A stretch of 64,000 bases of DNA from Bacteroidota bacterium. GTDB taxonomy: Bacteria > Bacteroidota > Bacteroidia > Bacteroidales > Porphyromonadaceae. Shown here in pieces: positions 8,325 to 17,222 of this stretch; positions within the stretch are counted from its first letter, which is position 1; the number at the start of each line of letters is the position of its first letter. A program made the position numbers and the translations under genes. The stretch spans positions 49,785-113,784 of the forward strand of contig JAEWZH010000004.1 of the NCBI GenBank assembly GCA_023395395.1, given 5' to 3'. The notes under the pieces were generated by a model. It was given only the letters and a program-made list of their open reading frames with translations. It ran no database searches and was not told the DNA's origin.

Positions 8325-9442
8325 AGCCAAAAGGGCAGAGCTGGGAGCAAGCTTTGCGTGATAAGCTTGATAGTTACGACTATCCTATGGGGGATCTACC
8401 TCCTTTCTCCTTACCTGATATAAAGAGTCATCGTAGGGAGTTGGCTCCTTGGTGGGTGGTGGCTACTACGGTAGCGGCTTCGCTTCTCCTTGCTGTATTG
8501 TCGCCACAAAAGTCTGTCCCAGTGATTGTCCCATCGACAACCGACGAAGTCGGGTTTACTGCTCAGTCTCCTGTAGTAGAACAACTGCCTGATGCTCCTT
8601 TACTAGCAAGTAATGAGGGAGTCGGAAGAGTTACGCTCTCGAGGCCAAATACAGAGACGGCTAGGACGACCAATATGGAACCTGACGTGGTGACGAAAGC
8701 AGAGGTCGAGCCAGTAGATGATGTAGTAGTAGTCAGTAGTGAGATACAGGTAATAGAGGATAATGTGGCACCGACTGAAAAAAGGAAAGATAAAGTTTAT
8801 ATTGAGCCAATCAAACAATCAGTTGGGAGGGGATTGTCTATTGCGGTCAATGTGTCGGGGCAACCTACTAGTGGTAGAGCGGGAGGAGGAGGGGAGCCAC
8901 CGATGGAGTATTCAATATTGGGCGTGATAGAGCGGTTTGCATCAGTAGAAGAACAGGGTTATTCGGTGAGGGAAAAGTTGCCGACAGAGGTGGGGATAAC
9001 TGCTATTGTTCCTATCGCTTCCAAGCTAAGTATCGAGAGTGGATTACATTATGTACTAAGGCGATTTGAAGTGACTAGGTCGAGAACCTTCATGCCCGAA
9101 CAGTATGATATGAATGTGCATCTACTAGGTATTCCGCTAGGGCTTCAATACGAGGTAGTTCATTTGGGGCGTTTGGGTTTCAATGCGTCAGCTGGTGTGT
9201 CGGGAAATCTTCCTGTGGTTGTATCTGTGCATGGCGATCAAAGAGAGGAGCAGAAGGCTCACTTTGCCCTTGATGGTTATTTGACACTTGGAGCAGACTA
9301 TCGGATCTCCGAGTCGATTGCCTTGGCTGCATCGGTGGGAGGAGCGTATGATATTATTCCGCTCAACCAACGATTGTTTGAGGATACTTCGTCTCGGCTG
9401 AGGCTGAAGATGAACGTAGGTTTGAAGTTTAGGATACAATGA
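8303..9442 (+). CDS. Candidate dual-membrane-spanning anti-sigma factor (TM helix plus OmpA/porin-like barrel)
   Basis: A 379-residue protein with an unusual layout. The N-terminal 48 residues are hydrophilic (KGQSWEQALRDKLDSYDYP) and look like a short sigma-binding segment. A single hydrophobic helix follows at about 49-67 (WWVVATTVAASLLLAVL). Next comes a long linker rich in V, P, T and E (about 68-190). The last 180 residues look like an outer-membrane beta-barrel of the OMP_b-brl class (VGITAIVPIASKLSIESGLH, LLGIPLGLQYEV, LTLGADYRISESIALAASVG) and the chain ends on FRIQ. Known from the family: Dma-type anti-sigma factors of Bacteroides thetaiotaomicron have this plan and link envelope state to an ECF sigma factor. 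Inferred here from architecture and from the 22-bp overlap with the sigma gene. Confidence 0.75.
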   Translation: MDKRNKIEPKGQSWEQALRDKLDSYDYPMGDLPPFSLPDIKSHRRELAPWWVVATTVAASLLLAVLSPQKSVPVIVPSTTDEVGFTAQSPVVEQLPDAPLLASNEGVGRVTLSRPNTETARTTNMEPDVVTKAEVEPVDDVVVVSSEIQVIEDNVAPTEKRKDKVYIEPIKQSVGRGLSIAVNVSGQPTSGRAGGGGEPPMEYSILGVIERFASVEEQGYSVREKLPTEVGITAIVPIASKLSIESGLHYVLRRFEVTRSRTFMPEQYDMNVHLLGIPLGLQYEVVHLGRLGFNASAGVSGNLPVVVSVHGDQREEQKAHFALDGYLTLGADYRISESIALAASVGGAYDIIPLNQRLFEDTSSRLRLKMNVGLKFRIQ

Positions 9443-9476
9443 TATATGGTTTTACTAATTTAATAATCTCAAAGCA

Positions 9477-9902
9477 ATGAAAACGAAAAGCAGCATCGTC
9501 ACGTTGTTGGTTTCCCTTTGTCTGGTCTTTGGACTGACAATGTGTAAGGGAGGGGAGCAACCGCAACCAGAAAAGAAGAGGAGTATAACGCTATCTACAG
9601 AGACAATTACGCTATCGAGAGCTCAGAAAGTAAGTATGGTGTCTGTAAGGTCTACTGATGATTGGAAGAGTGATTTGGTTATCCCTATCCCTAAGGCGGA
9701 TGTAGTGCTTCCTCCGTCTGTAGGTCAGAAGAAATGGGTACGCATCACTCCAGTAATCGGCAAGGCGGGAATTACTAACGTAGTTGTATCTCTGGTAGAG
9801 GAGAAGCTCCTAGATGAGTCTCCTACTGTAACCGTCAAGTTCGAATCTATGGATGGTACTTTGTCCAAGACCTTGACCGTCAAATACGATGCGAGTAAAT
9901 AA
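9477..9902 (+). CDS. Small lipoprotein of unknown function in the sigma-factor operon
   Basis: 141 residues with a signal peptide ending in a lipobox-like LTMC (cysteine about residue 23), then KGGEQPQPEKK. The mature part is beta-rich (RSITLSTETITLSRAQKVS, VTVKFESMDGTLSKTLTVKY) and could be one Ig-like or BACON-like sandwich; that is inference from strand pattern only. It lies 34 bp after the barrel/anti-sigma gene, so it probably belongs to the same transcript. No recognised family. Confidence 0.7.
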   Translation: MKTKSSIVTLLVSLCLVFGLTMCKGGEQPQPEKKRSITLSTETITLSRAQKVSMVSVRSTDDWKSDLVIPIPKADVVLPPSVGQKKWVRITPVIGKAGITNVVVSLVEEKLLDESPTVTVKFESMDGTLSKTLTVKYDASK

Positions 9903-9927
9903 TCCACTGACGTAATGCAATGAGTCT

Positions 9928-10566
9928 ATGAATACGAAAAATTTGATACGATGGATCTTGGGGAGTGCATTTCTAATTGTGCTCCTATCTAGCTGTCTTA
10001 ATCTGAATAATAAACCTATAGAGGTGGAGAGATACCATATGGGAAGCGTTATGGTTAATGACAAGCACTACGAACATGTGGTTTACTTCAGCCCATTTGG
10101 GCGACCAGGTAATCCATTTTTGAAGAGTAGTAGTAATAATAATATGATTTACTTCCCTATTCTTCTCAGTCCAGCCGGAGGGAATCAAAATACTAGTGTA
10201 GAATATGCAATCCTACTCTGTATTGACGCAACAAACGGCATCCCTGAGCTCAATAAGCCGTATCCTATTGCTTATAATAGTTTGCTGGAGAGTGCTTCCA
10301 ACTCTGACGAGATTATGAGGCTGTTTATCAGAGAACGCTCAAAATTCTTGGTCGATGGGGCTAAAGGAATTGCTGTCGTCTACGATTATGTCAAAAGAGA
10401 GAGACGTTCGGCAAGTGGGACGGTCACCTTCACTTCATTTGACCTAGAGACCAAAAACTGTACGGGGACTTACACCCTAAAGACTGAAAATCTAAAGACT
10501 ACCGCCTTGGTTTTCAGTAAAGGAACAATTGCTACAAAAATTGTCAGAGAATCCCTAATCTTGTGA
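9928..10566 (+). CDS. Lipoprotein of unknown function, end of the sigma-factor operon
   Basis: 212 residues. The signal peptide ends in LLSSC (cysteine at about residue 23). The mature part is beta-rich, with YHMGSVMVNDKHYEHVVYF near the start, a central hydrophobic strand EYAILLCIDATNG, and near the end RRSASGTVTFTSFDLETKNC. It is 25 bp from the previous lipoprotein gene and is followed directly by a terminator. I do not recognise the family. Its place suggests a role in the envelope response governed by the sigma factor. Confidence 0.68.
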   Translation: MNTKNLIRWILGSAFLIVLLSSCLNLNNKPIEVERYHMGSVMVNDKHYEHVVYFSPFGRPGNPFLKSSSNNNMIYFPILLSPAGGNQNTSVEYAILLCIDATNGIPELNKPYPIAYNSLLESASNSDEIMRLFIRERSKFLVDGAKGIAVVYDYVKRERRSASGTVTFTSFDLETKNCTGTYTLKTENLKTTALVFSKGTIATKIVRESLIL

Positions 10567-10586
10567 ATTCTTGTACTTCATTGACG

Positions 10587-10626
10587 AAAAGAGGAAAGGT
10601 GCGTGTGTACCTTTCCTCTTTTGTTG
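10587..10626 (+). terminator. Terminator of the sigma-factor operon
   Basis: A perfect 14-bp stem AAAAGAGGAAAGGT (10587-10600) with 10609-10622, an 8-nt loop and a T-rich tail. Confidence 0.87.
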
Positions 10627-10773
10627 TCTATGGTCTGACAGATGTAAATACTTGTCGTGACTGTGCGTGTAAGTGTCAGGACTTTTTGCCCAATTGATTA
10701 CATGGCAAGGCGATTGCACTGATAATGATGTAAACAAGATTACAAATAACTAACAATAAGAAAGGGAAAAGGT

Positions 10774-11235
10774 ATGAGACGTACAATATTTGATATGATG
10801 GATCAACTCTTCGATGATAACTTCGTGAGACCAGTGGCAACTGTAAAGCGTAGTACTGCACCGATGCTCAACGTAATGGAGAGTGAGGATGCTTATACTC
10901 TTCAAGTGGCGGCACCTGGATTAACCAAGGAAGAGGTGTCAGTCAAACTAGATGAGGAAGAGGCACTGGTGATTTCTATTCAGAAAAAGAATGAAGAGAC
11001 TAACAGTGAGGAGGACTCCGAAAACAAGGCGGTCGCCAAGGTGGACGAGAAACCGATTCGCTATCTCCGTCGGGAATTTGCATACCAAAGCTTTGTTCAG
11101 CGGTTGTTGCTTCCCGAGAATGCAAACAAAGAGATGATTTCAGCTAAGATGGAAAATGGTATGCTGGAGGTAATCATCCCAAAGGTTAAAGAGGAGGTAA
11201 AGACTCCAATCGAACGTATGATTACGATTGGTTGA
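10774..11235 (+). CDS. Hsp20/alpha-crystallin small heat-shock protein
   Basis: A 153-residue ATP-independent holdase of the cytoplasm. The alpha-crystallin domain runs from about residue 27 (APMLNVMESEDAYTLQVAAP) through GLTKEEVSVKLDEEEALVIS to MENGMLEVIIPK, which carries the conserved A-x-x-x-N-G-x-L-like motif. An acidic stretch (KNEETNSEEDSENK) fills the loop between the middle strands and is longer than in many homologues. The C-terminal tail is short (ERMITIG) and holds an I-x-I motif for oligomer contacts. It is monocistronic, with its own terminator. No clear promoter was found. Confidence 0.93.
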   Translation: MRRTIFDMMDQLFDDNFVRPVATVKRSTAPMLNVMESEDAYTLQVAAPGLTKEEVSVKLDEEEALVISIQKKNEETNSEEDSENKAVAKVDEKPIRYLRREFAYQSFVQRLLLPENANKEMISAKMENGMLEVIIPKVKEEVKTPIERMITIG

Positions 11236-11277
11236 TTGTGATATAAGAAAGAATTGTAGGTTCATAAGTTTTGTGTG

Positions 11278-11318
11278 GGCTGCCAGGGTGAATTTCTGCC
11301 TTGGCAGCCTTTGTTGTT
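11278..11318 (+). terminator. Terminator after hsp20
   Basis: Stem GGCTGCCA (11278-11285) with TGGCAGCC (11302-11309), followed by TTTGTTGTT. Confidence 0.75.
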
Positions 11319-11377
11319 ATATCTATGTTAGAAAAATGTAAATTTGTGAGGAAGTAAGTATATAATCAAATGATGAA

Positions 11378-12064
11378 ATGCAAAGACTTTTATACCTATT
11401 TGTAGCACTATTTGTGTCTGCCTTGTCTAGCGCACAAGCCTTTCTGCCTACTGATCCTATCGGTACGGTCTTGCAGTATGAAGAGACTAAGAAAGATACT
11501 GTGGAGCATTACTATTTTGTCCTTAAAGGGATTGAGAAGAGATCCGATGGCATTTGGATGGAGATAGAGCAGAAAAACAAGCTGAAAGAGAAGGGGGTAA
11601 TCATGAAGCTACTCTATAAACCGACTTCTCTGTCAATGGATATAGGGAGATTCATGATTGATGCCATAGAGATGGACAAAGATGCTGCAAGTGAGATGAG
11701 TGCAAGTGTCAGCGGAGAGTCGCTTTCGATTCCTCTACAGTACAGCAGTGAAAAGTTGCCCCTTGAGACCTCCAAAATTTCTATGAAGGTATCTCGCATC
11801 GTAACCGTTGACATACAGATGGGGTGGAAAGAAAAAAAGATTGTGGGTTGGGAAACGCTAGACCTTCCATTGGGCAAATACGAAACCTTTCTGGTTCGAG
11901 GACGAGTGCATATAAGTGCTGGGGTAAGTATTCTGAAAAAGAACATAAATATAAACTATATCTTTTGGATTGCACCGAGAATAGGCGTGGTAAAATATCA
12001 GAGAGAGGTGTCAGATGAAAAGAACACCTATTACTTGTCCCAAAAAACTCTGCCTCAAAGATAG
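11378..12064 (+). CDS. Secreted/periplasmic protein of unknown function
   Basis: 228 residues with a signal peptide of about 20 residues ending SSAQA. The mature part is beta-rich and starts FLPTDPIGTVLQYEETKKDT, then HYYFVLKGIEKRSDGIWMEI. Later parts (GWETLDLPLGKYETFLVRGR, then INYIFWIAPRIGVVKYQREV) recall the DUF3108/TapB-like layout, in which a substrate-like lipid or glycan binding fold is suspected. That match is from memory of pattern, not a search. It stands alone between hsp20 and mutA, on the same strand. Confidence 0.6.
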   Translation: MQRLLYLFVALFVSALSSAQAFLPTDPIGTVLQYEETKKDTVEHYYFVLKGIEKRSDGIWMEIEQKNKLKEKGVIMKLLYKPTSLSMDIGRFMIDAIEMDKDAASEMSASVSGESLSIPLQYSSEKLPLETSKISMKVSRIVTVDIQMGWKEKKIVGWETLDLPLGKYETFLVRGRVHISAGVSILKKNININYIFWIAPRIGVVKYQREVSDEKNTYYLSQKTLPQR

Positions 12065-12307
12065 GTATAGCATATTGTCGATTTATTAAGTGATTATTTG
12101 TTTTTAGCGGCTATTTCCTTGGCAGTTAGCTATATTTTGTGTTACTTTGTACTCACTTATTAGGGATATAATTATCCATTTCTCCCGTAAGTGATATTGG
12201 GAATCACTTTGGTGAAGTGTAACCCTGTGGATTGCCTTATTGGGCAATTAGTCCCTATTGTGACGATAATAAGGTCAAAGAATGATTCATAAAAGATTTT
12301 GAAGCAA

Positions 12308-14170
12308 ATGAAAGAGAAGCTATTCAACGAGTTTCCTCCTGTCTCCAATGAGGAGTGGATGGAGGTCTTGACTCGAGATCTCAAGGGCGCACCCTTCGAC
12401 AAGAAGTTGGTTTGGCGCACGAAGGAGGGTATCGATGTACAGCCTTTTTACAGGGCTGAGGATGTGGAGCACCTCCCTACTAAGGATGTATTGCCTGGAG
12501 AGTTTCCATACGTGAGGGGAACTAAGGCAGACAATAAGTGGTTGGTGCGCCAAGATATGGCTGTCCTTGCTAACCCACAAGGACTAAATGAGAGCATCAA
12601 GAGTTTGATGGAGAGAGGAGTGAATAGCATTGGCTTTCACTTCGAGGACAGTGCTATTAATACTGAGAACATCAAGACAATGTTTGCTGGTATAGATCTC
12701 TCTCTGTTGGAGATTAACTTCTATGCTAAACGTCAGTTTACGGTACAACTTATTGAAGCTGTCAAGGAAGGATTACAAGCACTAGGCGTAAATCTAGGCG
12801 AAGTTAGTGGATCATTCGGGTTCAATCCTTTTAGGCATGTGCTAGGTAAGGGCGCTCGCTGGGCTGAGTGGCTTGAGACTTCTGTAGCGGTTCTGAAGGC
12901 AGCGGAGCCACTAAAGCAGTTCACTTGCTTCAGCTTCCAGAGTGTAGATCTCGTCAATGCGGGTGCGTACATCTATCAGGAGCTGGGCTACGCCCTCGCT
13001 GCTGGCGCAGATATGCTCGCTAAGATTGCCGAGGCAAGTAGCAAGAGCTTCTCAGAGGTGGCAGAGCGCATGCGTTTTGACATGGGTATCGGCTCCAATT
13101 ACTTTATGGAAATAGCTAAGTTTAGGGCAATGCGTTGGCTATGGGCACTTATCGTAAAGGCTAATGACGCCAATGCAAGCGAGCGTGCCACCAAGGTAGT
13201 CGTCAATGCAGAGACCGCTTGGTGGAATAAGTCCATCTACGACACTTATGTCAACCTCCTTCGTACCATGACAGAAAGCATGAGTGCGACTATTGCTGGA
13301 GTACATTCAGTTCTGGTACATCCTTTCGATAAGCATTACAACCCTGCCGGTAGCGACTTCAGTCGTCGTATCGCTCGTAATCAGCAACTCTTGCTAAAGG
13401 AGGAGAGCCACTTCGATAAGGTGGTAGATCCTGCTGGTGGTTCATATTATATTGAGCATCTCACACAGGCGATTGCTGAGCAGGCTTGGAAGCTTTTCCT
13501 CAAGGTAGAAGAGCAGGGTGGCTTTGCAAAACTAGCGGATGAGGGTAAGGTACAAGAGGCCGTGAATGCTTCAAATGATGCTCGTCATAAAGACATCGCC
13601 ACTCGTCGTGAAAATATCTTAGGGACCAATATCTTTCCTAACTTCACTGAGAAAGCTTCTGAGGAGATGAAGAAGGTAGACAATAGCAAGGTACAGGGTG
13701 TAGAGGTGACCGCTCTTGATAAGCGCCGTGGAGCTTCCGACTTTGAGGAACTTCGTCTCTCTACCGAGGCAAGCGGCAAGGCTCCAAAGGTGTTTATGCT
13801 TACCATTGGGAATCTGGCTATGAGACTCGCTCGCTCACAATTCAGCTCCAACTTCTTCGCAACTGCAGGTTATACCCTTATCGACAATCTAGGATTTGAT
13901 ACTGTAGCAGAGGGCGTAGAGGCAGCTAGGAAGGTGAAGGCAGATATTGTAGTACTTTGTTCGAGCGACGACGAGTATGCAGTTTATGCTCCAGAGGCGC
14001 AAGAGCTTCTCAAAGGCGATATGCCACTTGTGATTGCTGGTGCTCCTGCATGTATGGAGGAGCTACAGGCTAAGGGTATTGAGCACTTTGTCCACGTGAA
14101 GGTGAATGTCTTGGAGACAATGCAGAAGTTCAACGAGCTTATGGGTATCAAGCCAAGGAGCGCAAAGTAA
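12308..14170 (+). CDS. mutA: Methylmalonyl-CoA mutase small subunit
   Basis: The non-catalytic beta subunit of the heterodimeric mutase, which converts succinyl-CoA and methylmalonyl-CoA in the propionate pathway. With the ATG at 12308 the product is 620 residues; a TTG nine bases earlier would add three residues, but the ATG form begins MKEKLFNEFPPVSNEEWME as in homologues. A mutase TIM barrel is followed by a degenerate B12-binding domain without the DxHxxG motif, as expected for this subunit. A near-match promoter lies at TTGG 12119-12122, 19 bp, TTACTTTG 12142-12149. mutB follows 12 bp later. Confidence 0.95.
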   Translation: MKEKLFNEFPPVSNEEWMEVLTRDLKGAPFDKKLVWRTKEGIDVQPFYRAEDVEHLPTKDVLPGEFPYVRGTKADNKWLVRQDMAVLANPQGLNESIKSLMERGVNSIGFHFEDSAINTENIKTMFAGIDLSLLEINFYAKRQFTVQLIEAVKEGLQALGVNLGEVSGSFGFNPFRHVLGKGARWAEWLETSVAVLKAAEPLKQFTCFSFQSVDLVNAGAYIYQELGYALAAGADMLAKIAEASSKSFSEVAERMRFDMGIGSNYFMEIAKFRAMRWLWALIVKANDANASERATKVVVNAETAWWNKSIYDTYVNLLRTMTESMSATIAGVHSVLVHPFDKHYNPAGSDFSRRIARNQQLLLKEESHFDKVVDPAGGSYYIEHLTQAIAEQAWKLFLKVEEQGGFAKLADEGKVQEAVNASNDARHKDIATRRENILGTNIFPNFTEKASEEMKKVDNSKVQGVEVTALDKRRGASDFEELRLSTEASGKAPKVFMLTIGNLAMRLARSQFSSNFFATAGYTLIDNLGFDTVAEGVEAARKVKADIVVLCSSDDEYAVYAPEAQELLKGDMPLVIAGAPACMEELQAKGIEHFVHVKVNVLETMQKFNELMGIKPRSAK

Positions 14171-14182
14171 GGAAAGGAAGTT

Positions 14183-16330
14183 ATGAAACCAACATATAAA
14201 GACATCAACATCCTTGAGGGAGGATGGGCACAGCCAAGTGTGGCTGAGTTTAATAAGCAGAATGGCATCCAATATGACTGGAAGACTCCAGAGCTGATAG
14301 ATGTAAAGGGTGTGTACACCAAGGAAGATCTTGAGGGAATGGAACATCTGCAGTATGCTGCCGGTGTGCCTCCATATCTCCGTGGCCCTTATAGTACAAT
14401 GTACACTATGAGACCTTGGACTATTCGACAATATGCGGGATTTTCAACAGCAGAGGAGTCCAATGCATTCTATCGTCGTAATCTGGCCAGTGGTCAGAAA
14501 GGTCTCTCTGTAGCATTTGACCTCCCAACTCACCGTGGTTACAATGCAGACAATGAACGTGTAGAGGGTGATGTAGGTAAGGCTGGCGTATCTATTTGTT
14601 CGCTAGAGGATATGAAGGTACTTTTCGATGGTATCCCATTGAATAAGATGTCCGTATCTATGACTATGAATGGTGCTGTGCTGCCTATCCTAGCTTTCTA
14701 CATCGTAGCAGGTCTTGAGCAGGGAGCAAAGCAAGAGGAGATGGCGGGTACAATCCAGAATGACATCCTCAAGGAATTCATGGTACGTAATACCTATATC
14801 TACCCACCAGAGTTCTCAATGCGTATTATCGCAGATATCTTCGAGTATACCTCACAGAATATGCCAAAGTTCAATTCGATCTCTATCTCTGGTTACCACA
14901 TGCAAGAGGCAGGGGCTACCGCTGATATTGAGATGGCATATACCCTTGCCGACGGTATGGAATATCTCCGTGCTGGTATCAAGGCAGGTATGGATATCGA
15001 TAAGTTTGCTCCTCGCCTGTCATTCTTCTGGGCAATTGGGATGAATCATTTCATGGAGATTGCCAAGATGAGGGCAGCCCGTATGATCTGGGCAAAGATT
15101 ACCAAGAGCCTTGGAGCCAAGGATCCTAAGTCTATGGCATTACGTACCCATAGCCAAACTTCAGGATGGTCTTTGACAGAGCAGGATCCATTCAACAATG
15201 TGGGACGTACTTGTATTGAGGCAATGGGTGCAGCGCTAGGGCATACTCAATCGCTTCATACCAATGCGCTTGACGAGGCTATTGCACTACCAACAGACTT
15301 CTCGGCTCGTATCGCTCGTAATACGCAGATTTACATTCAGGAGGAGACCAATATCACTCGTGAAGTAGATCCATGGGCTGGTTCTTACTATGTCGAGACC
15401 CTCACCAATGAGCTGGTGCACAAGGCTTGGGAGCATATTCAAGAGATCGAGAGTATGGGTGGTATGGCAAAGGCTATCGAGAGCGGTCTTCCAAAGCTCC
15501 GTATCGAGGAGGCTGCGGCACGCACTCAGGCTCGTATCGATTCTAAGAATCAGGTGATTGTTGGTGTGAATAAGTATCGCCTCGAAAAAGAAGACCCAAT
15601 CGACATCCTTGAGGTAGATAATACTGCAGTACGGACCCAACAGGTAGAGCGTCTACAACAACTCCGTGGCAATCGCGACGAAGCAGCTGTGCAGAAGGCT
15701 CTTACCGCAATTACCGAGGCAGTGCGTACCAAGACTGGCAACCTACTTGAGCTAGCTGTAGAGGCTGCCAAGGTGAGGGCTTCACTCGGAGAAATTTCAG
15801 ACGCCTGCGAAGAAGTCGTCGGGCGTTACAAAGCTATTATTCGTACGATTTCAGGCGTGTATTCATCAGAGACAAGCAGTGACCCTAACTTTGCTGAGGC
15901 TGTAAGCCTAGTAGAGGAGTTTGCTAAAAAAGAGGGTCGCCAGCCACGTATTATGATTGCCAAGATGGGGCAAGATGGTCATGACCGTGGAGCTAAGGTA
16001 GTTGCTACTGGCTATGCCGATGTAGGCTTTGACGTAGATATGGGTCCACTTTTCCAGACCCCAGCAGAGGCAGCTCGCGAGGCTGTGGAAAATGACGTCA
16101 ATGTCCTTGGTGTCTCCTCATTGGCAGCAGGTCACAAGACTCTTGTTCCACAGGTGATTGCCGAGCTGAAGAAGCTTGGGCGCGAGGATATTATCGTCAT
16201 TGCTGGTGGTGTAATACCGGCTCAGGATTATGACTTCCTCTACAAATCAGGCGTAGCTGCAATCTTTGGCCCTGGTACTTCGGTTTCAAAGGCTGCGATT
16301 GAGATCATGAAGATACTTTTAGCTGAGTAA
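14183..16330 (+). CDS. mutB: Methylmalonyl-CoA mutase large (catalytic) subunit
   Basis: The 715-residue alpha subunit, dependent on adenosylcobalamin. The barrel carries RPWTIRQYAGFSTAEESNAF and the substrate-tunnel segment VAFDLPTHRGYN. The C-terminal cobalamin domain shows D598-G-H600-D-R-G603, the histidine being the lower ligand to cobalt, then SSLAAGHKTL and IVIAGGVIPAQDYDFLY. Its need for B12 fits the riboswitch-controlled receptor operon at 58-62 kb. No epimerase or meaB is seen next to it in this window. A terminator follows. Confidence 0.97.
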   Translation: MKPTYKDINILEGGWAQPSVAEFNKQNGIQYDWKTPELIDVKGVYTKEDLEGMEHLQYAAGVPPYLRGPYSTMYTMRPWTIRQYAGFSTAEESNAFYRRNLASGQKGLSVAFDLPTHRGYNADNERVEGDVGKAGVSICSLEDMKVLFDGIPLNKMSVSMTMNGAVLPILAFYIVAGLEQGAKQEEMAGTIQNDILKEFMVRNTYIYPPEFSMRIIADIFEYTSQNMPKFNSISISGYHMQEAGATADIEMAYTLADGMEYLRAGIKAGMDIDKFAPRLSFFWAIGMNHFMEIAKMRAARMIWAKITKSLGAKDPKSMALRTHSQTSGWSLTEQDPFNNVGRTCIEAMGAALGHTQSLHTNALDEAIALPTDFSARIARNTQIYIQEETNITREVDPWAGSYYVETLTNELVHKAWEHIQEIESMGGMAKAIESGLPKLRIEEAAARTQARIDSKNQVIVGVNKYRLEKEDPIDILEVDNTAVRTQQVERLQQLRGNRDEAAVQKALTAITEAVRTKTGNLLELAVEAAKVRASLGEISDACEEVVGRYKAIIRTISGVYSSETSSDPNFAEAVSLVEEFAKKEGRQPRIMIAKMGQDGHDRGAKVVATGYADVGFDVDMGPLFQTPAEAAREAVENDVNVLGVSSLAAGHKTLVPQVIAELKKLGREDIIVIAGGVIPAQDYDFLYKSGVAAIFGPGTSVSKAAIEIMKILLAE

Positions 16331-16352
16331 TCTTACACATATACGGTGCGTA

Positions 16353-16386
16353 GGGGGTGTTTCCAAAAGTGGAAATACCCCCTTTT
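16353..16386 (+). terminator. Terminator after mutAB
   Basis: Stem GGGGGTGTTTCCA (16353-16365) with TGGAAATACCCCC (16370-16382), a 4-nt loop and TTTT. Confidence 0.85.
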
Positions 16387-16407
16387 CCATGGTATCGGAA
16401 ATTGTAG

Positions 16408-16415
16408 TACTTTTG
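16408..16415 (+). promoter_or_regulatory. -7 promoter box of the SGNH hydrolase gene
   Basis: TACTTTTG is a full TAnnTTTG match; the -33 side is weak (TTTTCC around 16384). Transcription would start near 16422, which is after the ATG at 16420 and so points to the ATG at 16465 as the real start. Confidence 0.55.
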
Positions 16416-16464
16416 AGAAATGGCATCTTTAAAGAAAAGATTGTATAACATAGCGATACAAGGA

Positions 16465-17124
16465 ATGAATAAGTTTTTTATAGCGCTGGTGACATCCTTA
16501 CTGATTATTACCAGTCAGGCACAAGAGAAGAAATATTCGACTTACTACTATCAGAGAGCTACGCTCTTCGAGATCCTACCTACTGATACCACAGATATTA
16601 TTTTTCTCGGCAACAGCATTACAGATGGTGGCGAGTGGATGGAGCTGATGGGAGATAGTCGATGTAAAAACCGTGGTATCAGTGGAGATACCACAGAGGG
16701 AGTATACGATCGACTTGAAATAATTATCAAGGGGCGACCTGCGAAGGTGTTTTTGCTTATTGGAATCAATGACCTCGGAAGAGGGAGTACTTCGGATATG
16801 GTATTCGATCGAATTGTAAAGATTATAGAGCGACTTCAGTCTGAGACTCCTCGTACGGAGATTTATTTGCAGAGTATACTACCTGTGAATGATGCGACCG
16901 GAATGTTTTTAGGGCACAGTGGACGTTGGGCTGAAATCCAACCACTTAATTGTCGCTTGTCTGCCATGGCAAAAGAAAAAGGTATCACCTTTGTCGATAT
17001 TTACCATCACTTGGTATCACCCAATGAAGAGAAACTGGATCTACGGTATTCCAACGATGGATTACATTTATTGGGCCTTGGATACCTGAAGTGGGGCGAG
17101 GTAATCAGACCTTATATAGATTAG
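16465..17124 (+). CDS. SGNH/GDSL-family hydrolase, exported
   Basis: A 219-residue serine esterase/lipase-type hydrolase, probably acting on acylated sugars or lipids outside the inner membrane. Block I is IIFLGNSITDGGEWME (serine in GNS), the glycine-asparagine block is LIGINDLG, and the last block SNDGLHLLGLGY holds the catalytic Asp and His. The start at 16465 gives a clean signal peptide (MNKFFIALVTSLLIITSQAQ). The in-frame ATG at 16420 would bury it behind 15 charged residues and lies before the inferred transcription start. Monocistronic. The substrate is not predictable. Confidence 0.88.
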   Translation: MNKFFIALVTSLLIITSQAQEKKYSTYYYQRATLFEILPTDTTDIIFLGNSITDGGEWMELMGDSRCKNRGISGDTTEGVYDRLEIIIKGRPAKVFLLIGINDLGRGSTSDMVFDRIVKIIERLQSETPRTEIYLQSILPVNDATGMFLGHSGRWAEIQPLNCRLSAMAKEKGITFVDIYHHLVSPNEEKLDLRYSNDGLHLLGLGYLKWGEVIRPYID

Positions 17125-17222
17125 GCAAGAAAGTTTAGCTTTTTTTGAGACATCAAATAGAATATTCTTACTAAATTGCCTGCGTAACAAGAGTGTATAA
17201 CTATTAACTGTGATTTTAGATT

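Noticed and set aside
16420..16464. Longer N-terminus of the SGNH hydrolase from ATG 16420
   Set aside because: It lies before the inferred transcription start and would mask a clean signal peptide that begins at 16465.
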